64,000 nt of DNA from Manihot esculenta (lineage: Eukaryota > Streptophyta > Magnoliopsida > Malpighiales > Euphorbiaceae), in assembly GCF_001659605.2 (NCBI RefSeq), contig NC_035168.2, positions 7,558,058-7,622,057 on the forward strand, read 5' to 3'. Within the stretch, counting starts at the first letter, position 1. Every line of letters begins with the position of its first letter. The notes below the pieces were generated by a model. It ran no database searches. It was not told where the DNA came from and was given only the letters and a program-made list of their open reading frames with translations. This document shows, piece after piece, positions 32,490 to 41,829 of the stretch. The translations under genes and the position numbers were made by a program.

Positions 32490-34728
32490 TGTAACGACCC
32501 GAAAATCGGACCGCTACCGGCGCTAGGATCCGGGTCGACTTAAGGCCGCCGGGACCCGTAGCAAGCCTAACATGCATCCTGTGAACCTGCTTAATCCCAT
32601 ACATGATCAACAATAAGCATAAAAATTAAGACTTTCCTTTGCATACTCATCAACCAAACTCAACCTGTGCATAACATAAACATAACTTTGATCCCTCTGT
32701 GGGATCTCATCTGTGCCCTCAATGGGTAACATACATCTGTTGAGTTGGTTTACATAAACATCAACATAATCTCTAAGATCATGTATAAAAGGGATACAAC
32801 AATCTATGGTCAAGCACATACTAACATCCATAAAACTCTTTACATAGCTATACTGCACTTTTACATTACAATTTGATCATGTCCAATTCTATCTATTACA
32901 TAAGCATAACTCCTTCACTCTATCCGAACTCCCGCACTATATCCTGTACCTGTAAGCCTGGGGGAAAAGGGAGAGGGGTGAGCTAAAAGCCCAGTGAGTA
33001 GAGCTAGTAAAACACATTAACACTATGCTCAAATGGAATGCATCATAACACAAACAATTCACATAAGGGTTGGGTGAACTTGTCACCAAATAGTCCAAGT
33101 TAACTCTGTGCCAGGCCTGTAGAATGGGGCCTGGTCTTCCTGTCATAGCATACATTACTTACCATTTTCCCAGGGCCTCCTCTGGGCTCCTGGTCTTCGA
33201 GTCCCATAACCGTACCTTACTCTGTGCCAGGCCTGTAGACTGGGGCCTGGACTTGCTTACTCTGTGCCAGGCCGTAGCATGGGGTCCTGGTCTTCCTGTC
33301 TTGGACTAATTGGGTCATCCAACATTCACCCACATCAACAACAATTTATGCAATGCGGCATATTCGTGAAAACTAATGCAATCATCCTATTGCATAATCA
33401 TGATGCATGAAACATGATAAAACATTTAATTTAAAAGATTAAGTTTTAGTTCCACTCACCTCTGGCTGACTCTGACAACACCGAAGCAGCTGAACTCACT
33501 GCTGGGGTCCTCGGTTCCTCGGGTCCGAACCTACACAGGTGGACTCAAATGAGGGACCAAACATATATAAACATGACTCTAATATATCCCCCAAAAACCC
33601 CCCTAAAACATCATGAAAACATCACAGAAAATATGCATGAAATGGCTGAACAGGGCACTTTCGGCGGCACCTTCGGCGGCCGAAAGTCCTGGACAGAGGC
33701 GAAACTCAGCTAGGTTCGGCGGCACCTTCGGCGGCCGAAAGTGCCAGACAGAGACGAAAGTCTCTTTTCGGGGGCAACTTCGGCAGCCGAAAGGCTTGCC
33801 TTCCCAGCCATGTTCGGCGGCCGAAAGTACCTTCGGCTGCCGAACCTGGTTTCTGCCAAAGGACAGAAACTTGGCTCCCTTAACACATCTCGCCTCCAAA
33901 CCTTTCCAAACATGCATATTTTTCAACCAAAGCATGCATACAAGTTCCTAGGGGCCTCAAACATGCATATACCCCATCTACAACACTTCAAACATACTCA
34001 AACAACACACATTGTTCAAAACATCAATATATATCCATAACTCAACATATACCCTAGCATGCATTTCTACCCTTAGATCTTGCATAAAACTCATTTAGAA
34101 CACATAAGGAGCTTAAGATCGGCTCTTACCTCTTGAAGATCGAGAGGGAGACGACCTAAACCTGGAGATCCACGAAAATGAGCTCCTGAGTTCCCAAAGC
34201 TCCAAAACTTGTTTCAAAAGCTTAAATCTTCCAAACCAAGTGAAAACAAGTGAAAATCTCGAAAGATTTAGAGGAAGAACATCAGAAATGGGTGAGAGAC
34301 GGCGGAGAGCTCACCTTGGCCGAAATGGGGAGAAAAAGCTCGCCCATTTTCGGCTAAGGGACCCTTTTATAGTGGCTGGCCAGACCACGTTCGGGGGCCG
34401 AATGTGCCTCCGCATGCATGCCATGTTCGGCGGCCGAACATGAGGTTCGGCGGCCGAACCTGGACTTCCCTCACTCATGCTTTCGGGGGCCTAACGTGCC
34501 TCCAAAACGCATGTATGTTCGGCGGCCGAACTTGACTTTCGGCGGCCGAACCTGGGTTTTCCTCCAAAGACTTTTTCATGCAAAAACTCATTCAATTTCA
34601 TACTCAAAACCATTAAAACATGAAAACATTTTTATAAAAACATGATTCTACCCTTCTAGAGGTCTCCGACATCTGAGATTCCACCGGACGGTAGGAATTC
34701 CGATACCGGAGTCTAGCCGGGTATTACA
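32490..34728 (-). repeat. LTR D, 3' copy
   Basis: Reverse-complement Tekay LTR, 2,239 bp. TATA on the minus strand at 34366-34371; motif arrays 34385-34556 (upstream) and 33659-33848 (downstream). Tandem units with CTCTGTGCCAGGCCTGTAG lie at 33105-33300. Donor-like site near 34129. Confidence 0.95.
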
Positions 34729-34742
34729 TTCTCCCCCCCTTA
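34729..34742 (-). other. Polypurine tract, element D
   Basis: Minus-strand TAAGGGGGGGAGAA next to the 3' LTR. Confidence 0.9.
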
Positions 34743-34743
34743 A

Positions 34744-34765
34744 GAACATTCGTCCCCGAATGTTC
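34744..34765 (-). other. Pre-PPT hairpin, element D
   Basis: Perfect 9-bp stem GAACATTCG / CGAATGTTC, same position as in A and B. Confidence 0.85.
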
Positions 34766-34828
34766 CTCAACTAGCACATGCATAGCAATCAACATAACAT
34801 ACATACATAAACACATAGAAACTAACCT

Positions 34829-35220
34829 TAAAAGAGATGGGGATACTGTTGGAGCATGGACTCCCGTGTCTCCCAAGTGCATTCTTCCAGATTGTGGTGG
34901 TTCCAAAGGACTTTCACCATCGGGATTTCCTTGTTTCTCAGCTTCCTGATCTGGGTGTCTAAGATCCGTACTGGCTGCTCAACATAGGTGAGATCCTCTT
35001 GGATCTCCACATCAGGCTCACTAAGAACCTTGCCCGGATCTGACACGAACTTTCTCAACATAGAAACATGGAAAACCGGATGGATTCTCTCCATTGAAGC
35101 AGGTAAATCCAGCTTGTACGATACATTCCCAATCTTTTGCAAGACTTCAAAGGGTCCGATGTACCGCGGAGCCAGCTTACCCTTCTTCCCGAACCGAACC
35201 ACTCCCGTGCCTTCTTGCAC
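34829..35220 (-). pseudogene. Integrase C-terminus with chromodomain, element D
   Basis: The best-preserved integrase end in the window, open for 130 codons: KGKLAPRYIGPFEVLQKIGN, then HPVFHVSMLRKFVSDPGKVL, then a chromodomain-like end (about residues 75-130: VRILDTQIRKLRNKEIPMVK, VLWNHHNLEECTWETRESML, ending QQYPHLF). Chromodomains of this class guide chromovirus integration towards heterochromatin. This is what places the LTR family in the Tekay/Del clade. It is not a real gene: the zinc-finger and catalytic core are gone and its upstream sequence is gag. The ATG at 35220 lies in gag-derived sequence, out of the gag frame. Confidence 0.85.
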
Positions 35221-35590
35221 TTAAGCGTGAACCCGGCCATCTGAATGGCTCTACTATCATCCGCCCCTATCTCATCTGTAATTGCCTTGACCCGCTCCAA
35301 GTACACGAATGGATCATTACCTGTCTCAAACTGGGGAGCACCCAGCTTCATATAGTCTGTCATCTTAACCTTGCTCCCACTGGCTGAGCTAGGTCTATGA
35401 GGTTGAGCAACTGGGGCTGCGGGTTCTGCAGGTGGTGGAGGTGGTGCAACATTTTCTGAGGTAGGGTTTGCTGTACTGGTATAGGGAGGTGGAGGTGGGT
35501 ACGTGGGGTACTGAGAGTATGGTGGGTAGTAAGGTGGGTATGGCATGTGTGGAGGATAAGGGCTAAAACTGGGGTAATCCGATGTACCTC
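35184..35590 (-). pseudogene. gag: Gag 3' segment fused to integrase end, element D
   Basis: Continues the gag interrupted by E: GTSDYPSFSPYPP, a Pro/Tyr-rich run, KVKMTDYMKLGAPQFETGND, DPFVYLERVKAITDEIG and QMAGFTLKCKKAREWF, aligned with B. Directly after EWF the sequence switches to the integrase C-terminal region in a different frame. The join lies in a GGAGTGGTTCGG-like stretch that both partners could supply, suggesting a microhomology deletion of capsid end, zinc knuckles, protease, RT, RNase H and integrase core. Confidence 0.85.
35586..35590. repeat. Target site duplication of E, left
   Basis: ACCTC, repeated at 49509-49513. Confidence 0.93.
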
Positions 35591-37029
35591 TGATCAAACA
35601 TAATTTAGCCACATTTTTATCATAATTATTATTGCTTATTTACACATTTTTTAGTTTAATTTATGGTTTTTATCTTGTTTTTACAGAAAAGGAAGAAATT
35701 GGAAAATAGGAGAAAAAGTGCAGAAAAATTACAAAAGGATGATTTGCCCAGTGATTTGCCCAAGAAACTCGAAGATCACTGGCCAAATCACTCGCAGAGA
35801 CATAGAGGACTGACTCACAGAGAAGCGATCTGGTCAGCGATTTGCCCAATCACTTGAAGAAACTGGTCAAATCACCGGGCAAATCCCTTTCACAACAGAA
35901 ACTGACAGCAGAACGGGAATTTGGGCAGAAAACAAAAATCCGAATTTTCAGAAGTCCAAATCCAACTCAATCACTATCAATACAAATCCAAGAGCCACGA
36001 AAAGAACTTCTCATCCAAGGAATTCCAATTGCAATTAAATTCAACATCAAAAGAGGAGTCAAACACCAAATCAAAGAGGGATTTCAAAACCCTAGATGGA
36101 GAGAAATTCTGCAGCTATAAAAGGAGAGCTTCCAAACCAGCAAAAGGACCTTCTGATCTGGTGATCAGCAACTCAACTCGCCAGAAACTCTCCAGCATTT
36201 TTCTTCTTTTCTTTTCTTTTCATCTTTTTGTGTATTTAGTCCACCATGAGTGGCTAAACTCCTTCTTTTCTAGTTGAAGTTGGTGAATTTCAGATTTTGT
36301 TATGAATTGGGAGATTTAAATCTCCATTGTTAAACTTCTATTTATTCTCAATATTTATGCAATTTGAGCTTTCCATAATTATTACTTTGCTTTTAGAATC
36401 AATAAGGGCCCATTGCTTTTAAATTGCTTAAGTAATATTGTTTGAATGATTTAGGTCCGTAATTGCTTAGGTTGTTCAAATACACATTTAATCAAATTGC
36501 ATAATCTAAACTTGACCACGCGGTTGGCAAGGATAGAATTGGGTTTCTCTAAGTCTTAATGCAGTCAACAGTTGTTCGATGCTACAATGCCCCAATGACG
36601 TTCCTTGGCAACTTGTTGATTAGTGTTTGATTAGCGAACGTTTCCTAATCAAACTAGAACTAAGGAGGAATTTGGATTGTGAGAAGCGTCTTCTACATCC
36701 TAAACTAATTTATTGAGATAAATAGGAGTATTAAAGAATCAATGATCAATTCTAAACAATCTGAAATAAGATCCATACTTCAACTAGAAGCTTTTCTCTT
36801 ATTGATTTACTCATCTTTAAATTATTTGCTTGCTATTGTTAATTAGCTTTAGTACATCTTCAACACAAAACCCCCCTCTTTTATTTACTTGTTATTTACT
36901 TGACCTAGTCATTATTAGGAAAATCATTGGTGTCAATTCTCTATGGTTCGACCCTATTGCCACTATCTACAAGTTTATTGTTGATTGTCTAATAGGTTTA
37001 TTTTTGACGGCTTCGACAACCGCTTATCA
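35591..37029 (+). repeat. LTR E1
   Basis: 1,439 bp, TGATCAAACATAATTTAGCC to CGACAACCGCTTATCA. It carries GATTTGCCCA/TGGCCAAATCAC motifs (35741-35880), TATA-like CTATAAAAGG at 36114-36123, and the AATTCTCTATGGTTCGACCC block near the 3' end. Confidence 0.95.
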
Positions 37030-37034
37030 AAAAT

Positions 37035-37052
37035 TGGCGCCGTTGCCGGGGA
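37035..37052 (+). other. Primer-binding site, element E copy 1
   Basis: TGGCGCCGTTGCCGGGGA, the tRNA-Asp type used by Athila-lineage elements, 5 nt after the LTR. Confidence 0.93.
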
Positions 37053-37103
37053 ATTGATCTAACTAACGTATTTTCCTTTTATGACCAGGGCTGATTTACA
37101 AGC

Positions 37104-38093
37104 ATGGCTACGGTAAGTATGTCTTTTCTCTCTTCTCAAATTTCTGAACTAACCTCTATTGTGAGAAATTATGGTCAAGCTCGACAAGTTCAACAACTTC
37201 AACAAGCACATGCATTTGAAGGATTCTATGGACAGCCAAGACATAATCCCTACCTTGACACATACAATACAGGTTGGGGAGACAATCTGAGCTATGGCTA
37301 TGCTAGGACAGACCACTACCATGACTACCAAAGAGATCTGCAATACAATCCATGTTGGGGGGACAATCCGAATTATGGCTATGCAAGGGCTGACTACTAC
37401 CAAAACTATCAAGCCCAAGCAACACCTCAAAACTCCAATATGGAACTTGAAGAGATGGTAAGGAAATTGGAAATTTCTGGAAAAATTCTCCAACAGAAAG
37501 TGGATCAAGCGGTCAACTCAATGAACGCGCACATATTAAGAAGAGAGGAAGAGCTTCAAGATCTATGGGACGATGACGAGGAAACAGACCAAGCTGCTGA
37601 GTCTGCGGCACAAATCACCACTGCAGAACCTGCTGCTGTCCAAAAATCAGCACCAACCGAAGCTCCTGCTGCAAAAACAACACCTGCTGTCCAAAAATCA
37701 GCAACCTCAGAAATTGCCCCCACTGAACCAGAAGTTGCTGCACTTGCTGAAACTGCCAAAATTACACCAGAAATTACAGAATTTGCTGCTGTCCAAGTTG
37801 CTGAAAATAGAGACAGCAACTGCTGTCAAACTGCAACAACCACTGCTGCCCGCAAATCAGCACCAGCCGAAGTACCTGGTACATCCCCTGCTGCTGTCCA
37901 TAAACCAGCAACTGCTGGAAGTGCCCCAACTGAACCAAAATCTGCTGAAATTTCTGAAACAAACCAGCCCCCTGGACAATCCAGCACAACCAGATTGCTA
38001 GCACAGGTAAGTTGTTGTTTGCCCTCCCAAACTGAGATAAATCCAAGGCAAAATGCTAGTGCCATCACATTGAGGAGTGGAAAGGAATTGTAA
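37104..38093 (+). CDS. Gag-like ORF, element E copy 1
   Basis: 329 codons. Residues about 50-110 hold two related units, each with W-G-D-N-(L/P)-(S/N)-Y-G-Y-A-R, resembling the YN-x-GW segment after the capsid core of Athila gag. A short coiled-coil-like stretch (ELEEMVRKLEISGKILQQKV) follows, then a long Ala/Pro/Thr/Glu-rich region with repeated AVQKSA/APTE phrases, then the conserved SAITLRSGKEL. The capsid core itself is absent. The ORF ends at TAA 38091-38093, but the same frame stays open from 38094 into the protease ORF, so gag and protease are separated by a single stop. Confidence 0.7.
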   Translation: MATVSMSFLSSQISELTSIVRNYGQARQVQQLQQAHAFEGFYGQPRHNPYLDTYNTGWGDNLSYGYARTDHYHDYQRDLQYNPCWGDNPNYGYARADYYQNYQAQATPQNSNMELEEMVRKLEISGKILQQKVDQAVNSMNAHILRREEELQDLWDDDEETDQAAESAAQITTAEPAAVQKSAPTEAPAAKTTPAVQKSATSEIAPTEPEVAALAETAKITPEITEFAAVQVAENRDSNCCQTATTTAARKSAPAEVPGTSPAAVHKPATAGSAPTEPKSAEISETNQPPGQSSTTRLLAQVSCCLPSQTEINPRQNASAITLRSGKEL

Positions 38094-38111
38094 GACAATA
38101 GGGCTGAAAAA

Positions 38112-39692
38112 TTGCAAAAACAGGCCATGGAAGAAATTCTGCCAGAAAGTGATCAGGGCAGTGATTTGCCCAATTCACTAGTAGAAACTGACCCGATCGC
38201 TGGGCAAATTGAGCTGTCCAGCAGTGATTTGCCCAAATCACCAGAGAAGGCAGAGAGTGATCTGCCCAAATCAACAGACCAGGCAGAATCCATTCAAAGG
38301 CAGAAACAGCAACTTATGGAGAAATTCAAGGTACCTCCTCCCTTCCCAAAGAGATTTGCAAGAGCCCAAAAGGAGAAAGAGGAAAAAGAGATATTGGAGA
38401 CACTTCGCAAAGTGAAAATCAACATACCCCTACTTGATGCTATCAAACAAATACCAAGGTATGCTAAATTTCTCAAAGAGCTATGCACCAATAGGAGGAA
38501 ACTTGCTGAACATAAAAAGGTAAGTGTGGGGGAGTGTGTCTCAGCTGTAATTCAAAGGAAACTTCCCACCAAATGCAAAGATAGAGGAATGTTTGCCATT
38601 TCATGCAAAATAGGCAACATAGGAATAAAGAAGGCCATGTGTGACCTTGGAGCTTCAATAAATGTCATGCCTCTTTCTATTTTTAACTTGTTGAATGCAG
38701 GTACACTCAAGGGCACCAGCATTATGATTCAATTGGCTGATCGATCCGTTGTCTACCCCAAAGGAGTGCTAGAAGATGTGTTGGTGCAAGTGGACCAACT
38801 AGTCTTCCCAGCTGATTTTTATGTCATTGACATGGAGGATGATAAGGGCAACATCACCTCTGATATCTTACTTGGGAGACCATTCTTAAGCACAGCAAGA
38901 ACAAAAATTGATGTGCATGATGGCACATTGACTATGGCGTTTGAAGGGGAAGTTATCAAATTTAATGTTTATGATGCCATGAAATTCCCCAATGATGTTT
39001 CTCCTGTTTATGGCCTTGATGTTATTGATGATTTAAGTCAAGAAATTTTTGATTTTGATCAAGAAAACTTACTTTATGAAGGTCTTTGCAGGAAAGGAGA
39101 AGTGGACAGCAACATCACTGAAGCAGAAAAAACAGCAGACTGCTGTAACTTGCTGGATGTGGGTGATTTGCCCAGTGATTTGCCCAGACCACCAGATAAT
39201 CTGCTCAAATCACAGACCAAATCACTGGAGCAGACAGACTTGACAGAAAGTGATTTGCCCAGACCACCAGATAATCTGCCCAAATCACAGCCCAAATCAG
39301 ACAGCAAACAGCAGAAATCAGCACTAGAACTGAAACCATTGCCAAGCCACCTCAAATATGCCTACTTGGGAGCTGGAAATTCACTTCCAGTCATTATTTC
39401 TAACCAGCTCAGCCAAGAAGAAGAGGAAAAGCTCCTTGATGTGTTAAAGAAGCACAAAAAAGCAATTGGGTGGACCTTGGAGGACATAAAAGGCACCTCA
39501 AGACCATTCGGTGGAGGCTCATTTCACCAGAATCAGAGACAGGATGCAGCACATGAAGCTATTGACGTACGGAGTCCACAAACAAGCAAGGTTTTCAAGG
39601 TTAATGGGCATCGTTTGAAGAGATTCTATGAAGGTTTTACTGTCCATGTTGTGGAGGAGGTTCCCTTGGATCCCCCTTCCCAAGACTGCTGA
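38112..39692 (+). CDS. Protease ORF fused to integrase end, element E copy 1
   Basis: 526 codons. Order: lysine-rich linker with SDLPKSPEKAESDLPKS repeats; retropepsin-like domain (about residues 175-310) with CDLGASINVMPLS as active site, VYPKGVLEDVLVQVDQLVFP, and ILLGRPFLSTARTKIDVHDG; a second DLPRPPDNL repeat zone; the start of RT (LKKHKKAIGWTLEDIKGTS). It then jumps to FKVNGHRLKRFYEGF, the end of Athila integrase. RT, RNase H and integrase core are deleted. The protease motif is intact, unlike in the fossil at 970-2760, so this part may still be functional. Confidence 0.75.
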   Translation: MQKQAMEEILPESDQGSDLPNSLVETDPIAGQIELSSSDLPKSPEKAESDLPKSTDQAESIQRQKQQLMEKFKVPPPFPKRFARAQKEKEEKEILETLRKVKINIPLLDAIKQIPRYAKFLKELCTNRRKLAEHKKVSVGECVSAVIQRKLPTKCKDRGMFAISCKIGNIGIKKAMCDLGASINVMPLSIFNLLNAGTLKGTSIMIQLADRSVVYPKGVLEDVLVQVDQLVFPADFYVIDMEDDKGNITSDILLGRPFLSTARTKIDVHDGTLTMAFEGEVIKFNVYDAMKFPNDVSPVYGLDVIDDLSQEIFDFDQENLLYEGLCRKGEVDSNITEAEKTADCCNLLDVGDLPSDLPRPPDNLLKSQTKSLEQTDLTESDLPRPPDNLPKSQPKSDSKQQKSALELKPLPSHLKYAYLGAGNSLPVIISNQLSQEEEEKLLDVLKKHKKAIGWTLEDIKGTSRPFGGGSFHQNQRQDAAHEAIDVRSPQTSKVFKVNGHRLKRFYEGFTVHVVEEVPLDPPSQDC

Positions 39693-39756
39693 GCAAGACA
39701 CTGAAGTCCAGCCCAAGACAGAAAACAGGGCACTACTGGGAGGCAGCCCAAATGTA

Positions 39757-40020
39757 GTGATTTGCCCAGTGATTTGCCCACTGCTTGCCCAAATCGCCGG
39801 GCAAATCGACTGAATATACCATAGTCACAAGTGATCGGGGCAGTGATTTGCCCAATTGCCCAGATAATTTGATCAAGATCACCGGTCCAATCGCAAAATC
39901 AAGCACATTATCAGAAAAGGGCGTGAACAGTACCAGCCCAGCAACTGCAAAGGAGAAGCGATCTGGCCAAGTGATTTGCCCACTGTTTACCCAAATCACT
40001 GGTCAAATCACCCTGTCAAG
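39757..40020 (+). repeat. Dispersed GTGATTTGCCCA motif zone
   Basis: Repeated GTGATTTGCCCA and inverse forms (GGGCAAATCGA, CCAAATCAC) outside any good ORF. The same motif occurs in the LTR (35741-35880), both ends of ORF2 (38158-38280, 39161-39300) and ORF3 (40505-40692). Copy 2 has each at +6,239. Confidence 0.8.
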
Positions 40021-40201
40021 AATCCAGAGGGCCAGCATTAAATGATCAGGGCAGTTCACATACCCAAATCACTTTAAGTAGTTCTTTTCTTTTATTATTA
40101 TTTTTTTTTACTTTTTACGCTACTTATTGTCTTTTATCTCTTCTTCTTCAAGATTTCTCTCCTCCGACCACCACTGACCCACCGGCAAACCCAAGACCAC
40201 C

Positions 40202-40825
40202 ATGGTAAGAATTAAGATGAAGGCCACCGGCGGGCCGTTCATGTGGAAGAAACTAGGGCTGCCGAACCCCATCCCCTCTGACAGTGACGATGAAACGTGG
40301 GACACCACTCCACCGGCCACCACCAGCACCGACACGCCACCGACTACTGAAACAGCAACAGGACGCACCGACTCACCGGCCGTCCAGACATATCACGGCC
40401 AGAAACGGCCAAGAACTCAGTCGCCACCTCCACCGCCGAGATCAGAGCCAGAACCAGAAACCACCATTGCCACACATCCCGCAGGTCATGAGGAAGGCGA
40501 TGCAACCACTGATGTGCCCAGCAATTTGCCCACTGATGCGCCCACTAGTACGCCCAGTGATTTCACCAGCAATGTGCCAAGCGCTATGCCCAGCGATGTG
40601 CCCACTGATGCGCCCACGGACTTGCCAAGTGATACACCTAGCGATCTGCCCAGTGATTTGCCCAGTGCTTGCCCAAGTCACTGGTCAAATCACCCACAGG
40701 CCAGGAAGTCCCTTTCCCTTTTCTCCTTCATTTCTCTATATATATATTCAAACATTGAGGACAATATTTGGGATAGGTGTGGGGGTACTGGAGAGTATTT
40801 ATTCACTGATCACACCATCTTTTGA
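40202..40825 (+). CDS. Third ORF, Pro/Thr/Ser-rich, element E copy 1
   Basis: 207 codons with an excellent start context (ACCACCATGG). Residues 1-30 are ordered-looking and basic (MVRIKMKATGGPFMWKKLGL); the rest is low complexity, with a proline run (SPPPPPRSEPEPE) and a chain of D-x-P-(S/T) units (DVPSNLPTDAPTS...SDLPSDLPS) encoded by the GTGATTTGCCCA motif. Athila elements can carry an extra ORF after pol, but I see no signal peptide or membrane segment typical of an envelope-like protein. Function unknown; both copies are identical in length. Confidence 0.5.
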   Translation: MVRIKMKATGGPFMWKKLGLPNPIPSDSDDETWDTTPPATTSTDTPPTTETATGRTDSPAVQTYHGQKRPRTQSPPPPPRSEPEPETTIATHPAGHEEGDATTDVPSNLPTDAPTSTPSDFTSNVPSAMPSDVPTDAPTDLPSDTPSDLPSDLPSACPSHWSNHPQARKSLSLFSFISLYIYSNIEDNIWDRCGGTGEYLFTDHTIF

Positions 40826-40960
40826 TTTCTTTTTGATTTCTTTTTGTTTCTTTTTGTTTCTTTTTGTTTCTTTTTGTTTCTTTTTCTTTTTGCATTATTC
40901 TTACCCCTTTTTTGCACACACCAGAATTTTTTTTTTTTTCACTTTTTGCACACACACACA
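40826..40960 (+). repeat. Simple repeats: TTTTTGTTTC tandem, poly-T, CA run
   Basis: About five 10-bp TTTTTGATTTC/TTTTTGTTTC units, then a long T tract and CACACACACACA. The copy-2 equivalent (47065-47205) differs by one T. Confidence 0.85.
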
Positions 40961-41262
40961 GAATTTTTGTCTTAGCTTTTGCTCTACTCAACATAGATAA
41001 CAAGGTTAAAAGAGTTTCCTTATCTCATGACCCCATTGATCTACCACCCCTTTAAGCTTAAATTGAATCATTCACAGTATGTTACCTTCACTTAGAGAGT
41101 TTTTCTCTTGAATTGAATCCTCAAATTTGCTAAGGTCAAGGGAAATAAAAATACAAATACATGCAAACACAAAGTTAGTGTAACTCCCTATGAGCTGATT
41201 TGCCCAAACTATCATAAAAAACCAGCATAAAGCACAAATCATAAACTTGTTCCAATGGTTTA

Positions 41263-41500
41263 AGACTATGAACTGAGCCTAATAGCCACTTGGAGAAGTG
41301 ACTGACTGAGTAACCGGGGGTGTATCACCCATGTACACAATCGCGTAAAAAGGTCAGTGACTTTTCCAAGCAAATAAGTTTCGATGGTCTAGACTATGAA
41401 CAGAGCTAGTAGCCACTTGAACAAGTGACTAACTGAGTAACCGGGGGTGTATCACCCATGTACACAATCGCGTAAAAAGGTTAGTGACTTTTTCAGGCAA
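41263..41500 (+). repeat. 128-bp tandem pair with hairpin, element E copy 1
   Basis: Units starting at 41263 and 41391, both with AGACTATGAAC, GAGTAACCGGGGGTGTATCA, CCCATGTACACAATCGCG and TAAAAAGG. Each holds a small stem GGGTG/CACCC around TAT. The same pair is at 47502-47740 in copy 2. Confidence 0.8.
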
Positions 41501-41790
41501 GGATAAGAATAAGTGCTGCTGAAAATAAAAATAAAAATAAAAAGGAAGAAAGAAGAAAAGGGGCAAGTCACTCCTAGGGGCTGCACTAAACCTAACATAA
41601 AAGAATAAGCATGATTGAGTCAAAAACCTTTCTCTTGACCATGGTAGGTGAAAGGAAACAAGAAAAGGAGAGGACGACCTTGGTGCATGTACTCTATACT
41701 GTGATACTTCAGCTTAGGAGTCTAGGAGGGGCTGATTAAGTGGAACTTAGGCTCTAAGGAAGAAGGGGGCTTGATTGGCTAAGTTATTCG

Positions 41791-41829
41791 TTGCTTGAGG
41801 ACAAGCAAAAAGCTAGGTGTGGGGGTATT
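41791..41829 (+). other. Pre-PPT hairpin and purine-rich tract, element E copy 1
   Basis: TTGCTTGAGGACAAGCAA (41791-41808) is a perfect 7-bp stem around AGGA, followed by AGGTGTGGGGGTATT directly before LTR E2. Copy 2 has the same at 48031-48069. Confidence 0.8.

Noticed and set aside
37149..38128. Antisense and alternate-frame ORFs over the element E gag (for example 37573-38001)
   Set aside because: Shadows of the Ala/Pro/Gln-rich gag coding sequence.
40202..40825. Envelope-like protein for ORF3
   Set aside because: No signal peptide, no transmembrane segment and no cysteine pattern; only its position after pol would suggest it.
40284..41000. 238-codon ORF overlapping ORF3 of element E
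   Set aside because: Alternate frame over the same repeats; its end differs between the two copies because of a one-base indel, whereas ORF3 is preserved.
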